33,161 bases of DNA from Chloroflexaceae bacterium (GTDB lineage: Bacteria; Chloroflexota; Chloroflexia; Chloroflexales; Chloroflexaceae), in contig JAAURD010000029.1 in assembly GCA_012034075.1 (NCBI GenBank), forward strand, positions 1-33,161, read 5' to 3'. Shown piece by piece: positions 7,488-17,748 of this stretch (positions are counted from its first letter, which is position 1; the number at the start of each line of letters is the position of its first letter). The position numbers were made by a program, and so were the translations under genes. The notes under the pieces are model-generated. The model saw only the letters and a list, made by a program, of their open reading frames with translations. It was not told the DNA's origin and ran no database searches.

Positions 7488-9143
7488 TTACCATTCGGTG
7501 GCAGCAGCGTTACTCAACCCCATAATCGGTGCGGGGTAGATCCCAAACACCAGGAGCAGCGCCAGTAGGGGTACTGCTGCCCAGAAATCAAGACCATAGA
7601 TACTCAAATCCTGTTTCTTCAGGTCACGCCAGCGTGGGTTGAGCGGGCCAAGAAAGATACGCTGAAACATGAGCAGCAGGGCCAATGCGGTGAAGATCAG
7701 GCCAATCGTTGCCAGGGTTGTGAAAAAGGGTAGTGTGGCCCATGCTCCACGAAAGATAAAGAACTCACCAACAAAGCCCGCTAAGCCAGGCAGACCCAGA
7801 TTGGCAAACATAGCCATGCCCATCACGCCGGCAAAAGCCGGCATCACCACGCGCAAGCCACCAAAGTCGGTCAGTTCAGAGCAATGGGTGCGTCTATAGA
7901 GCGCACCAGCGAGCAAGAACAGTGCCCCGGTCGAGAGGCCATGGGCAACCATTTGCATCAAAGCGCCATTAACAGCAATCGCCCGACTATCGAGCGATGC
8001 ACCGCCGGGTAGCGCAGCGACAGCGGCAATCGCCAACATCACATAGCCCATATGGTTGATTGAGGTATAGCCGATCAGCCGTTTGACACTGCCCCGTGTA
8101 TGGGCCAATGCGCCAAATGCACCAGACACAATCCCGATCAGAGCCAGCGCGCCCATGACCTGAGCAAATTGCTGTGCTGCATCAGGGACGAATGGGAGCA
8201 AAATACGCAGCATGCCATATGCACCCATTTTGCTCATCACTGCTGAAAGCAGGATCGAACCCGACGTTGGTGCTTCGGTATAGGTATCGGGCAACCAGGT
8301 GTGGAACGGCCAGACTGCCAGTTTAATCGCAAAGGCAATAAAGATAACCCAGAAAGCGATGGATGTGTAGGTTAGTGGATTATTGCCCAGATAGGCCGTT
8401 ATGCCCAGTTCCTGGGCGTAGTTAAAGATAATGGTCGCCAGATCACCACTGATCCCCTCAACCGGCAGGCCCTGACCCAACCGACCCAGCGCAATCAGAT
8501 CGAATGTTGGGAAACCAGCCGAACGTGTTGCCAGATAAAGAAACTGGAACAGCAGGAGCATCCCGATAGACCCAGAGACCGTATAGACGAAGAACTTGAA
8601 AGCGGCACGACCACGATGTTCACCGCCCCAGATCATAATGATAAAGAAGGCCGGTACCAGGCTAAATTCCCAGAAAATAAAGAAGAAGAAAAAGTCAAGC
8701 GAGAGAAAGTAGCCGAGCATCGCTGTTTCGAGCAGCAAGAGCAGGGAGAAGTGCAGTTTGACCCGATGGGTTACATCCATCGATGCGAGCATCGCTATGG
8801 GTGTCATAATGGTGGTAAGCAATACCATTGCGAGACTGAGGCCATCGACACCCACAAAATAATCGACACGGACAGCCTGGATCCAGGGGATTTTTTCGAC
8901 AAATTGCACTGCACCCTGACCGCTACTGGTCGCATTGGCATCAAAGCTCACCCACACGACAATAGCCATCATCAATGGTACAAGCGTCCAGGTTGAGGCA
9001 AATGTCTTGATCAGACGGTCGGGCACACGGGCGACACCAGCCAGGCCGATCAGCGCAATGCCAATGAGAGGCGAAAGCATGAGCAAGGTAAGCCACGGCG
9101 GCATCCATTCCGGTGATGCCATTAAATAGGGCGGAAGAGGCAT
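7488..9143 (-). CDS. nuoM: NADH-quinone oxidoreductase subunit M, first copy
   Basis: This 551-residue antiporter-like subunit of the complex I membrane arm has the complete set of pump residues: Glu in FIFWEFSLVPAFFII (TM5), Lys in AFAIKLAVWPFHTWLPD (TM7), Lys in AVMSKMGAYGMLRIL (TM8) and Glu in LPGLAGFVGEFFIFRG (TM12). TAGGAG lies six bases before the ATG at 9143, which fixes the start. It follows nuoL by nine bases. Compared with the second NuoM it has extra sequence between TM6 and TM7, with the segment DLIALGRLGQGLPVEGISGD. Confidence 0.95.
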   Translation of the reverse strand: MPLPPYLMASPEWMPPWLTLLMLSPLIGIALIGLAGVARVPDRLIKTFASTWTLVPLMMAIVVWVSFDANATSSGQGAVQFVEKIPWIQAVRVDYFVGVDGLSLAMVLLTTIMTPIAMLASMDVTHRVKLHFSLLLLLETAMLGYFLSLDFFFFFIFWEFSLVPAFFIIMIWGGEHRGRAAFKFFVYTVSGSIGMLLLFQFLYLATRSAGFPTFDLIALGRLGQGLPVEGISGDLATIIFNYAQELGITAYLGNNPLTYTSIAFWVIFIAFAIKLAVWPFHTWLPDTYTEAPTSGSILLSAVMSKMGAYGMLRILLPFVPDAAQQFAQVMGALALIGIVSGAFGALAHTRGSVKRLIGYTSINHMGYVMLAIAAVAALPGGASLDSRAIAVNGALMQMVAHGLSTGALFLLAGALYRRTHCSELTDFGGLRVVMPAFAGVMGMAMFANLGLPGLAGFVGEFFIFRGAWATLPFFTTLATIGLIFTALALLLMFQRIFLGPLNPRWRDLKKQDLSIYGLDFWAAVPLLALLLVFGIYPAPIMGLSNAAATEW

Positions 9144-9152
9144 ATGTTGCTC

Positions 9153-11428
9153 CTACTGCTGAATTCCGTAGAGATAAAATAATGCCAACACCACAACACC
9201 AATAACAATGTAGGTGATATAGTCATGGATTTTACCCGTCTGAACCTCACGCACACCTTTGCCACCAGTCAGCGTGCCATTGGCTAGACCATCGGGGCCG
9301 TCGTTAAACAGTGTGTCATCGATGATAAAGTTCAGGCGTCCCAGCAGAAACGTTACCACACCGGTTGCATCAACCAACCGATCCAGTACTTTCTGATCAA
9401 TCCAGTTCCATGCAACAGCAAGTGCATTTGACAGTTGCCCAATCGTTGCAGCGTACAGTTCATCGATAAAACCCTTGTTGTAGAGCACCTGAAAGAGAAC
9501 AGGCTGTGCTTTTTCCAGCGGTTCAGGATCGCGGGCTGTGGCAAAAACCCCGCTATAGTGCCAGCCAGCGGCAATTCCGGCCGCTGCAACCAGCAGGGCT
9601 ATACCGGCCATAATGATATTGAACTGCCCTCCCTGCTGTGCCCAGAGATGAGCCAGCCAGTGACCACCTGGCATATCGAAGGGGAGGTTAAAGAACCCGG
9701 CAACGACAGCAAAAAAGGCTAAAACAACCAGCGGGACGACGATAGTCCAGGGCTTTCGTGCGGATGACCGTGACTACTATGCTGACCATGATGCTCATCG
9801 TCGTGCCCGTTGTGGTGCATACCGTGATGATCATCGTGATCGGGATAGGCAGCTGGTTCGGTGTTATGGTACTCTATCGGGTCATCACCACGATACGTGC
9901 CAAAGAAGACCGTCCGCCACTGACGAGTCATATAAAACGCGGTGAGAAACGAGGCTAGCACGAGGACAATCAGCACCACCCAGGCACCATGCTTCAGTGC
10001 GTCAACCAGAATCTCGTCCTTGCTCCAGAAGCCGGCAAACGGGATAACCCCGGCCAGAGCGAGGTAGCCAGCCGTATACGTCCAGAACGTCCAGGGCATA
10101 AAGCGACGCAGGTCACCCATATTGCGAATATCCTGGGCGGTTTGTTGAGCGGCGTATTCATCGCGATGGTGAATCTTCTCAATTGCTGGTGTTGCCTCCA
10201 TAGCGTGGATGACCGAACCACTGCCAAGGAAGAGCAGCGCTTTGAAGAACGCATGGGTGAGCAAGTGAAACATACCCGCCACCCAGCCACCAATGCCCAA
10301 GGCAGCCACCATAAACCCAAGCTGGGAGAGGGTTGAATAGGCCAGGATGCGTTTGATATCGAATTGCGAGACAGCGATAAGCGCTGCAAAAAGCGCGGTA
10401 AATGCACCAATAAACGCAACAATAGCCAGAGCACTGCCATCATCCGCAGTAAAGAGCGGATAGGTCCGACCAACCAGGTACACCCCGGCCGAGACCATCG
10501 TTGCGGCGTGAATCAGGGCCGATACGGGGGTCGGTCCTTCCATTGCATCGGGCAGCCATACATGCAGCGGGAATTGAGCTGACTTGCCCACGGTGCCACA
10601 GAAGATCAACAGGGCAATAGCAGTGGCATGACTCAAACCCATTACCCCTATGGTGGAGCCAAGATGTTCCAGCAATTCGGGGTTAAATAGCTGGCCAGTT
10701 GCCATGCCAAACTCAAGACTACCCGCCTGTGTGTAGAGATAGACCAGACCGATGAGCATCAGCACATCACCAATCCGCGTAGTGATAAAGGCTTTGAGAC
10801 CGGCGCGATAGGCTTGCGGTCGCTCAAACAGAAATCCAATCAGGAGGTAGGAACAGAGACCCATCACCTCCCAGGCGATGAAAAAGAGTAGGAGATCGCC
10901 CGCCATAACCATCAACAGCATCGCGGCGGTAAAGAGCGAGATAAAGGAAAAGAAGCGTGATTGGCGTGTGTGGGCCGCCATATAGCCGAGCGAAAAAAGA
11001 TGGATACAGGTCGATGTAATCGTTACCATAACGAGCATGGTAGCCGCTATCGGGTCAATATAGATACCCATATTGAAACTGCTGGTACCCGTTGGGGCCC
11101 AGGCAATCCTGCGCACCACGTTGGCCTCCGGAAACACAAACCCAGTGTCGTGCGCTTCAGCGTGTTCGGCTGCGGCTTCACCGTGGCTTTCTGCTGCACC
11201 ATGTTCATCGGCATGCATGATCTCCACGCTACCATCGGGCAACAGATGCGCCCCCTGGACGACCCCGGCAAATAGGCCAAGGGCAAACACAACGGCGATA
11301 ACCATCAGACCAATGGCGAGCCAGGCACTAAGCCATTTCTGCTGGCGTATTGGCGGCAGCGTGATCAGTATACAGCCAAGGAGCGGAAAGAGCGGAATAA
11401 GCCAGGCATACTCCAGAAAGAAGCCCAT
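9153..11428 (-). CDS. nuoL: NADH-quinone oxidoreductase subunit L, split by a one-base frameshift
   Basis: NuoL is the distal antiporter-like subunit of complex I and carries the long lateral helix. The first frame runs from ATG 11428 to a TAG at 9719-9721 (569 residues). It has the TM5 Glu (FFIAWEVMGLCSYLLI), the TM7 Lys (GTVGKSAQFPLHVWLPD) and the TM12 Lys (GVIPFAGFWSKDEIL). At + strand 9750-9752 (GGG) one base appears to be missing. Adding one G restores ESPWTIVVPLVVLAFFAVVA and joins smoothly to the lateral-helix and last-helix part ending at 9153, giving 758 residues. Two His/acid-rich stretches occur, at about residues 70-95 and 530-562. All other nuo genes are intact, so a sequencing error or a very recent mutation is more likely than old decay. 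Confidence 0.88.
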
Positions 11429-11435
11429 AACGCAT

Positions 11436-11753
11436 CTAGCCTTTCATCGAATCGACGGTATCAATATAGACGGTCTGCCGTGAACGATAGATAGCAATGA
11501 CCATCGCCAAACCAACAGCCGCCTCAGCCGCAGCTACGGTGATAACAAAGATGGCAAAGACCTGGCCGGTGATTAAATCGGGTTGCAGATAGCGCCAGAA
11601 TGCCACCAGATTGATATTCACGGAGTTGAGCATCAGTTCAACCCCCATTAAAATGCTGACCGCGTTGCGGCGTGACATGGCCCCAAACAGGCCAATGCAA
11701 AAGAGTGCCGCAGCGATAGTAAGCACTGCACTCAATGGAACTGCGTTGATCAT
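11436..11753 (-). CDS. nuoK: NADH-quinone oxidoreductase subunit K
   Basis: This 105-residue, three-helix subunit has the normal NuoK length. [16 protein letters not shown] carries the TM2 Glu conserved in the family, and the first-helix region holds another typical segment ([19 protein letters not shown]). It couples the quinone module to the antiporter-like subunits. AGGGGAA precedes the ATG at 11753. The gene ends seven bases before nuoL starts, but an unusually long 185-base gap separates it from nuoJ. Confidence 0.95.
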   Translation of the reverse strand: MINAVPLSAVLTIAAALFCIGLFGAMSRRNAVSILMGVELMLNSVNINLVAFWRYLQPDLITGQVFAIFVITVAAAEAAVGLAMVIAIYRSRQTVYIDTVDSMKG

Positions 11754-11938
11754 TGATGGTTCCCCTGGACAACATACCGCTTGACCATTTGTTTCCGAAC
11801 ACGTATCGCTTGTTGCTTCAAATCATACCCCATGGTATAAGAATCAAGGCGCAGCTATTGTACCATGAGAATACGGATCATGATTCAAGCAAGACGATAT
11901 GATTTTGCCGAGAATCAGCGCCAATGGTGTCATCATGC
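11754..11938 (-). promoter_or_regulatory. nuoJ-nuoK gap with a possible internal promoter and an inverted repeat
   Basis: This 185-base gap inside an otherwise tight operon has no ORF of note. On the minus strand an extended -10 (TGG-TACAAT, + strand 11857-11865) would start a transcript about 95 bases before nuoK. Its -35 is poor. CATGGTA (11831-11837) and TACCATG (11861-11867) form a 7-bp inverted repeat with a 23-base spacer that overlaps this -10. Confidence 0.35.
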
Positions 11939-12526
11939 CTATTCTTCTGCATGATTCTGTTGCTGTTGTTTGCGCAATGCCAGTTCTTGCGCCAGGGTGA
12001 GAATACGCCGTCGCTGTGCTCGTTCTTCATAGGCAATCACAATAGCGCCAGTAAGGGCAACTAACAGCAACACAGCCGCAATCTCAAATGGCAGCAGATA
12101 TTCTCGCATAAACGCGGTGCCCATTTCAACTGCACCGGCAATAGCTGACTCTTCTGACGGACGTGCCGTAATGGTCCAGTCCTGGCCAACCAGCGTTGGT
12201 ACCAGAATGACCGCAAAGAGCATCAGACTGACGAGCAATGCCAGCCACCAGCGTTGATAGAACTTGTGACCCTCGCCCGAGGTGACGTTGTGGGTTAACA
12301 TAATGGCGAAGAGGATAAGCACCGAGATCGCGCCAACATAGATCAAGACCTGAGCAATGGCGAGAAACTCGGCTTCTAGCAGCAAATATAATGCACCGAT
12401 ACCAAAAAACGAGGCAATGAGCCAGAGTGCTGAGTGAATGACGTTTCGGGTACGGACGACCATCACCGCAGCACCCAGAATGAGTGTTGAAATCAGCACA
12501 AAAATAATCTGAATCAGCAACTCCAT
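11939..12526 (-). CDS. nuoJ: NADH-quinone oxidoreductase subunit J
   Basis: This 195-residue, five-helix NuoJ has the conserved TM3 region AEFLAIAQVLIYVGAISVLI (an IYVGAI-type signature), where the pi-bulge next to the quinone module is found in known structures. After the last helix comes a hydrophilic tail rich in Arg, Gln and Glu (RRRILTLAQELALRKQQQQ) that should face the cytoplasm. AAGGA six bases before the ATG at 12526 sets the start. It lies 34 bases after nuoH. Confidence 0.95.
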   Translation of the reverse strand: MELLIQIIFVLISTLILGAAVMVVRTRNVIHSALWLIASFFGIGALYLLLEAEFLAIAQVLIYVGAISVLILFAIMLTHNVTSGEGHKFYQRWWLALLVSLMLFAVILVPTLVGQDWTITARPSEESAIAGAVEMGTAFMREYLLPFEIAAVLLLVALTGAIVIAYEERAQRRRILTLAQELALRKQQQQNHAEE

Positions 12527-12560
12527 AATCTATCCTTCGATATATGCGTCGGTACAGTTG

Positions 12561-13901
12561 CTAGCGTAGCGTTACAGCGCCGAACACCTGGTCGGCTACC
12601 AGTTCATCAATCGTTTCATCGGGAGAGCGGTTAATGCGGGTCATGAGCGTATAAGCCGCAACGTTCATCACCAGCGTTGCCACAAAGGCAAAGCCCCATC
12701 GGGCGAACGAGTAAGGCTCACCCAGCGCACTCAGAAAGGCGAGATCAGGGTTCAGCTCCCAACGAATCCAGCCAATCCAGAGGCTGGCACTGAAGATATT
12801 GACGATAGTTAAGGGAATGACGAATTTCCAACCAAAGCCCATCAGTTGATCAACTCGGAGACGCGGAAACGCACCACGGATCCAGATCATCACAAAAAAG
12901 AAGAAATAGGTCTTGGCAAGAAAGTAGAATGTACCTAGGATACCAGCTAGCACGTTAAAGATCGGATTTCCGGCCGGATTGGCTTCACTCACCGCCATGC
13001 TCCAGAGCCAGCTAATCCCTGGCCCTTGCCAGCCACCAAAAAACGTGATAACGGTAATAGCACAGAGCAAGAAGTTGAGCAAGTATTGGGCCAGGAAGAA
13101 GAGGGCAAATTTCATACCGCTATACTCGGTCATATAGCCCGCTACAATCTCTGAGTCGGCCTCAGGGATATCAAACGGAGTGCGTTCACCTTCAGCCAGG
13201 GCGGCAATAAAGAAGCAGATAAACCCAAGCAAACCAACCGGGCTAAAAATAAACCAGCCCAATCCCAGATCAGGGATACCAGCGACATCAACCTGGCTGA
13301 TGAACAGACCCGACTGCGCTTCAATGATGCTGACAATGGACATACTGTTGGTAAGCATCACAATTACTGCAATGCTGATGAGCGCCGGCACTTCATACGA
13401 AACCATCTGGGCGACGGCACGCATAGCCCCAAGCAGGGCAAATTTGTTGTAACTGGCCCAGCCAGCCATCATCAAGCCAACCGCACTGACCGACGAAATG
13501 GCAAAAAAGAAGAGCAACCCGGTATCGAGATCAACTGCATACATCCCCGGTCCCCAGGGAATAACCGCAAACATAAACATGACGGGTGCAGCTACCACAC
13601 ATGGGGCAAGGAGATGCACCATCTTATCTGCTGCGGTAGGGACGATGTCTTCCTTAGTAAACATCTTTACCCCATCGGCAACCGGTTGAAAGATACCCTT
13701 GGGACCCACACGGTTCGGCCCCAAGCGATCTTGCATACGTGCAATTGCCCGTCGTTCAAAATAGGTCATAAAAAGCATTTGTAACGGAGCAATGGCAAAG
13801 ATCAACGTTACCGCAATGCTGTTGCTGATGAAGATAATCAGCCATTCTGGAGCATTCAAGCCCAGCATGGTATTCAGCACATGGTTAATTACATCGGCCA
13901 C
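12561..13901 (-). CDS. nuoH: NADH-quinone oxidoreductase subunit H
   Basis: NuoH forms the heel of complex I and part of the quinone chamber. The 446-residue product has the family signatures MQDRLGPNRVGPKGIFQPVA and DGVKMFTKEDIVP, the acidic loop EGERTPFDIPEADSEIVAGY, and WIRGAFPRLRVDQLMGFGWK. It is longer than many NuoH proteins because of extra sequence between helices (LFISQVDVAGIPDLGLGW) and a C-terminal extension. The start codon is GTG at 13899-13901 with AAGGA about five bases upstream. The gene follows nuoI after 75 bases. Confidence 0.95.
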   Translation of the reverse strand: MADVINHVLNTMLGLNAPEWLIIFISNSIAVTLIFAIAPLQMLFMTYFERRAIARMQDRLGPNRVGPKGIFQPVADGVKMFTKEDIVPTAADKMVHLLAPCVVAAPVMFMFAVIPWGPGMYAVDLDTGLLFFFAISSVSAVGLMMAGWASYNKFALLGAMRAVAQMVSYEVPALISIAVIVMLTNSMSIVSIIEAQSGLFISQVDVAGIPDLGLGWFIFSPVGLLGFICFFIAALAEGERTPFDIPEADSEIVAGYMTEYSGMKFALFFLAQYLLNFLLCAITVITFFGGWQGPGISWLWSMAVSEANPAGNPIFNVLAGILGTFYFLAKTYFFFFVMIWIRGAFPRLRVDQLMGFGWKFVIPLTIVNIFSASLWIGWIRWELNPDLAFLSALGEPYSFARWGFAFVATLVMNVAAYTLMTRINRSPDETIDELVADQVFGAVTLR

Positions 13902-13976
13902 GGTTGTCCTTCTCTCTGGATTATCAGCACCACAGGTGGTGATAATCGATGCACAAACCTGTTAGCATTCCTGGTC

Positions 13977-15344
13977 CTATTCTTGATCGCCCTTTTTCCG
14001 TGCAGCATTGCGAGCACGAATCTCGGCCAGCCGAGCAGCTTTCTCATCCAGCGGCTTACCCTCTTCACTGCTGCTTGCAGGCGCTTCGGGAGTGCTGGTT
14101 GCCGAATCGGCCGCCTGTTCAGCGGCCTCAGTTGCTTTCTGAGCCGCATTACGAGCACGAATAGCAGCGAGACGAGCGGCTTTATCGTTCGCCGGTGGTG
14201 TTTCTGCTGCTGGTTGGTCGGATTCTTCCGATGGCGTAGCATCGCCTTTTTTAGCCGCATTACGAGCACGGATAGCAGCCAACCGAGCAGCCTTATCATC
14301 GGTCGGTGGTGATTCTTCTGCGCTGGTTTCGGCTGCTGGTGTACTGCCACCCTTCTTCGCGGCATTGCGGGCGCGAATTGCCGCCAGTTTGGCCTCTTTA
14401 TCGGTGGGCAGCGGCGCATCCGCGGCGGTGCCCGCAGCCGGTGCGCTTCCGCCTTTTTGTGCGGCATTGCGAGCACGAATTGCGGCCAGTTTGGCCTCTT
14501 TGTCGGTTGGTGCTGCTGCCGTATCGGCGGCACGTGGCGCTGCTGCTTTCTTCGCTGGCGCTTTTGCCGCCGGTGCTTGTGCCGCCGCCGCCTGTGCTGC
14601 TTGAGCCTGTGCCGCCGTTATCTTCTCCGTCAGATGGGGGGCAATGCCAATCGCGCCCGGTCGCCGCTTCATATTCGTCGCCAGTTTTTTATACGCCCGT
14701 TCGCGTGCCTCAGCCCAGAAGCCAGGGGCAATGGATTCATAATAGGAAACCGGGCGATTCAGATCGCGTTTATACACTGTCAATGAAGGATGATCATGAG
14801 TTGAGAGTTCAAACTCATGATCCATCTTGATTGCATCAAAAGGGCAGACTTCGGCACAAAACCCGCAGCTCATACAGGCATCATATTCAATAATAAATTC
14901 GGCGACCGATGGCACTGGCTTTCCGCTGGCCGGGTCCTTGGCCTGCGTCATATGAATCACTTGAGGTGGACAGATGCGCTGACATTGAAAGCATGAGGTG
15001 CATAGCTCATGACCAGTCTCATCGTCATAGAGCAACACCGGCATATTGCGATAAGCTTCTGGCAACTTTATCCGTTGTTCGGGGTACTCAACCGTAAACG
15101 TCCCATAGCTTTTGCTCATATCTTCCAGCGTCACAAACGCTGTTGGTTTGCTCTTGTCATTGCCCGCGTTAGGAGCGCTTTCCGATGCTGTGGCTGGTAC
15201 GTTCTGATGCTGTTTTTCAAACCATGCACGGCGCCAATGGCGAAAGACGACGCCTAGCCCTTTGCTCAAGCTAAAGCCGGCCACACTGGTCGATTGACCT
15301 CGCGCCACAGTCACCACTTTCCCGCGTTCAATTGGTATGTTCAT
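13977..15344 (-). CDS. nuoI: NADH-quinone oxidoreductase subunit I with a repetitive C-terminal tail
   Basis: NuoI carries two [4Fe-4S] clusters (N6a, N6b) that pass electrons to NuoB. Both ligand sets are seen: [12 protein letters not shown] (Cys 115, 118, 121, 125) and [12 protein letters not shown] (Cys 157, 160, 163, 167). The 455-residue protein is far longer than the usual NuoI (about 160-230). After residue 240 it has an Ala/Pro/Lys linker and five copies of a (K/R)[10 protein letters not shown] motif at about 280-298, 314-332, 349-367, 387-403 and 432-450. The N-terminus (about 1-80) is also extended and has no cysteine. ATG 15344 overlaps the nuoD TGA by four bases (ATGA). The tail function is unknown. 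Confidence 0.95.
   Translation of the reverse strand: MNIPIERGKVVTVARGQSTSVAGFSLSKGLGVVFRHWRRAWFEKQHQNVPATASESAPNAGNDKSKPTAFVTLEDMSKSYGTFTVEYPEQRIKLPEAYRNMPVLLYDDETGHELCTSCFQCQRICPPQVIHMTQAKDPASGKPVPSVAEFIIEYDACMSCGFCAEVCPFDAIKMDHEFELSTHDHPSLTVYKRDLNRPVSYYESIAPGFWAEARERAYKKLATNMKRRPGAIGIAPHLTEKITAAQAQAAQAAAAQAPAAKAPAKKAAAPRAADTAAAPTDKEAKLAAIRARNAAQKGGSAPAAGTAADAPLPTDKEAKLAAIRARNAAKKGGSTPAAETSAEESPPTDDKAARLAAIRARNAAKKGDATPSEESDQPAAETPPANDKAARLAAIRARNAAQKATEAAEQAADSATSTPEAPASSSEEGKPLDEKAARLAEIRARNAARKKGDQE
13995..14507 (-). repeat. Five coding repeats in the nuoI tail
   Basis: DNA encoding the five (T/P)(D)(K)(E/A)A(K/R)[10 protein letters not shown] units recurs at intervals of about 34-46 codons. 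On the + strand it is visible as GCATTGCGAGCACGAAT or GCATTACGAGCACG blocks near 14003, 14145, 14257, 14363 and 14464. Linkers between them are Ala/Ser/Glu/Pro-rich and differ in length. The repeats differ in many bases, so they are older than a recent slippage event. Confidence 0.9.
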
Positions 15345-16450
15345 CGATCCACTTCTCCCATGACGATATCAATACTGCCCAGAATGACCACTACATCGGC
15401 TACCTTATAGCCTCGACACATATCGCTCAAAGGAGTCAGGTTAATAAATGATGGTGCCCGTACCTTATAACGGTAGGGTGTCTGACCGCCATCACTCACC
15501 AGATAAAACCCAAGTTCACCTTTGGGTGATTCAATGCGAGTGTAGGCATCACCCACCGGTGGTCGTATATTCTGACGCGCTTTCGGGTTAATATGCCCAC
15601 CTTCAGCATCTGGCAATTGTTTTAATGCTTGCTCAAGAATGCGCTTGCTCTGCCGCATCTCTTCAATGCGCACCAAAAAGCGGTCATAGACATCACCCAC
15701 CGTACCGATAGGAACATCAAAATCAAACCGATCATAAATGCTATACGGTTCGGCCTTGCGAATATCATACGGGATACCACTTCCCCGCAAAACCGGTCCC
15801 GTTACACTATATGAGATTGCAACCTCTTTGGGCAAGACGCCGATACCTTCGGAACGGATACGCAGGATCTCATTTTCGCGCAGCATCCGTTCAAATTCAT
15901 CAATAAAGGTGGGTAACCCTGTTAGAAGCGATTGCAAGCGTGGGACGAAATCAGGGGGAAGATCACGCACCACGCCGCCAAACCGGAAGTAGTTACACAT
16001 CAACCGCGCACCACTGGTTGACTCAAAGAGATCGAGGATCTTCTCCCGTTCACGCATCCCAAAAGCCAGCGGGGTTTGCCAGGCACCCATATCGTTAATC
16101 AAGAAACCCAATGCACTCGCATGATTCAAGATGCGGGTCAACTCGACCATAATCACCCGGATATATTCGGCCCGTTCGGGTACCTCAATCTCGGCTAGTT
16201 TTTCCACCGCCATAGCATACGCCTGATTATTGGCCATCGAGTTAAAGTAATCCAGACGGTCTGTATAGGGCATGTTCTGGAGATAGGTGTTGACTTCGGC
16301 AATCTGTTCGTGGTTGCGGTGTAAGTAGCCAAAAACCGGCTTCAGATCGACAATCGTTTCGCCATCGACCGTCACGAGCATCCGAAAGACGCCGTGAGTC
16401 GAAGGATGTTGTGGACCGATATTGATCTGGAGTTCTTCTGTTTTTATCAT
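15341..16450 (-). CDS. nuoD: NADH-quinone oxidoreductase subunit D
   Basis: NuoD is the 49-kDa-type subunit that forms the quinone-reduction site with NuoB. The 369-residue product shows [12 protein letters not shown] near the N-terminus (the His/Thr-His loop at the quinone site), [36 protein letters not shown] and the closing [14 protein letters not shown] to [12 protein letters not shown], all family hallmarks. As normal for NuoD, the hydrogenase NiFe cysteines are absent. GAAGG just before the ATG at 16450 sets the start; a longer frame from 16531 would run deep into nuoC. It is separated from nuoC by seven bases and overlaps nuoI by four. Confidence 0.95.
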   Translation of the reverse strand: MIKTEELQINIGPQHPSTHGVFRMLVTVDGETIVDLKPVFGYLHRNHEQIAEVNTYLQNMPYTDRLDYFNSMANNQAYAMAVEKLAEIEVPERAEYIRVIMVELTRILNHASALGFLINDMGAWQTPLAFGMREREKILDLFESTSGARLMCNYFRFGGVVRDLPPDFVPRLQSLLTGLPTFIDEFERMLRENEILRIRSEGIGVLPKEVAISYSVTGPVLRGSGIPYDIRKAEPYSIYDRFDFDVPIGTVGDVYDRFLVRIEEMRQSKRILEQALKQLPDAEGGHINPKARQNIRPPVGDAYTRIESPKGELGFYLVSDGGQTPYRYKVRAPSFINLTPLSDMCRGYKVADVVVILGSIDIVMGEVDR

Positions 16451-16457
16451 CGTACCT

Positions 16458-16958
16458 TCAGCTTTCATCACCGAGATACTTGTCCCCCTGTTTGGGGAAA
16501 TCTTTCCGCATCGGGTGGCCGTCAAGCTCATCCCACATATAAATACGCTTTAAGTAAGGATGACCAGTAAAGGTGATCCCAAACAGATCGAATGCTTCGC
16601 GTTCATTCAGGTCGGCGCCTGGCCAGAACGGCGTTAACGACGGCACCGATGGGTTATCACGTGGTACCCGAACCTTGATCACCAGGTCTCGACCACCTTC
16701 AAGATGATAAAAGCGGTAGACCAGTTCAAACAACTGATAATCCAGGTAATCTACCGCCACAATGTCTGAGAGGTAGGTGTACCCCAGCACATCACGTACA
16801 TAGACTGCGACCCGAGGCAAAAAATCAGCTTCAATCAGCAGATCACCCGTTTCCAGAAACGCAGGCAATCCCTCAACCACCGGGTGAACCGAAGCCACGG
16901 CTCCTGGTAAATCAGCACCAAGTTGTTTTCGCAGGTCATCAGGCGTTATCAGAGGCAT
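16458..16958 (-). CDS. nuoC: NADH-quinone oxidoreductase subunit C
   Basis: This 166-residue 30-kDa-type subunit of the quinone module shows the typical run [18 protein letters not shown], then [20 protein letters not shown] and RKDFP. It is a free-standing NuoC, not a NuoCD fusion. AGGAGG at 16965-16970 is six bases from the ATG at 16958. The alternative ATG at 16964 would touch the Shine-Dalgarno, so 16958 is chosen. The start lies 20 bases inside the end of nuoB, which points to translational coupling. Confidence 0.95.
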   Translation of the reverse strand: MPLITPDDLRKQLGADLPGAVASVHPVVEGLPAFLETGDLLIEADFLPRVAVYVRDVLGYTYLSDIVAVDYLDYQLFELVYRFYHLEGGRDLVIKVRVPRDNPSVPSLTPFWPGADLNEREAFDLFGITFTGHPYLKRIYMWDELDGHPMRKDFPKQGDKYLGDES

Positions 16959-17745
16959 GCTCATCCTCCTTGCGCTTGAGGTCATTGGTCGCAATTTCTG
17001 GTGATATCCCGCTCGCCTTGAGCGCATGGTCCAGTTCAACCGTCGAATCCATAATGGGGAAGTGACGGACAATCTCGGGATGTTCAATGCGACCGCTCTT
17101 GTACTCTCCTTGCGATGGCGAGGTGTAGGGGCTGACTAGGGGTAACCCACCCACCGGGTCAACCAGACGACCATCAACTTCCAGGCCCTTTTTGCCAAAC
17201 GTTGGCACCACAAAATCTTCGGTCTGTGGTCGCTGACCCTTGCCATACCAGCGCACACGCCGATGATCCTGTGCATCGATCTGGCTCTGCAAAGTCATTA
17301 ACGCATGCAACAGCGCTTCTGGACGGGGTGGGCAGCCAGGAATATACACATCAACGGGAATAAACAGGTCAATGCCTCGCAACACATTGTAGCCATCACG
17401 GAAAGGCCCACCAGACGTCGCGCACGCTCCCATCGAGATGACATAACGCGGTTCGGCCATCTGATTGTAGAGTCGCACCACCTGCGGTGCCATCTTCTTT
17501 GTTACCGTACCAGCCACAATCATCAAGTCGGCCTGGCGCGGGCTTGCCCGAAACAGTTCGGCCCCAAAGCGAGAGACATCGTAACGACTCAAGCCAAAGG
17601 CCATCATCTCAATGGCACAACAGGCCAGACCAAATGCCATCGGCCAGATGGAAGACCGTCGTCCCCAGTTATAAAAGCGGTTGAGCGTGGACATAAACAC
17701 GCCCTGTTTTTCGAGATCGAATTGAATATGCTGGTCATCAGACAT
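16939..17745 (-). CDS. nuoB: NADH-quinone oxidoreductase subunit B
   Basis: NuoB binds the terminal cluster N2 that reduces quinone. Ligands are visible as the paired cysteines in [14 protein letters not shown], the Cys in [12 protein letters not shown] and the Cys in [11 protein letters not shown]. At 268 residues it is longer than a typical NuoB (about 160-220). The extra length is a hydrophilic C-terminal part (after about residue 170) with Gly/Pro/Ser stretches and a charged end ([15 protein letters not shown]). It starts three bases after the nuoA stop and overlaps nuoC by 20 bases. Confidence 0.95.
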   Translation of the reverse strand: MSDDQHIQFDLEKQGVFMSTLNRFYNWGRRSSIWPMAFGLACCAIEMMAFGLSRYDVSRFGAELFRASPRQADLMIVAGTVTKKMAPQVVRLYNQMAEPRYVISMGACATSGGPFRDGYNVLRGIDLFIPVDVYIPGCPPRPEALLHALMTLQSQIDAQDHRRVRWYGKGQRPQTEDFVVPTFGKKGLEVDGRLVDPVGGLPLVSPYTSPSQGEYKSGRIEHPEIVRHFPIMDSTVELDHALKASGISPEIATNDLKRKEDEHASDNA

Positions 17746-17748
17746 CGA

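Noticed and set aside
9719..9760. Programmed frameshift in nuoL
   Set aside because: The site GAA AGC CCT does not fit an X-XXY-YYZ slippery heptamer and has no strong ribosome-binding-like stimulator; a missing G in a short run is simpler.
13889..14830. Open frames opposite or shifted to the nuoI tail
   Set aside because: They come from the repeated Ala/Arg codons of nuoI, have no start signals and resemble no family.
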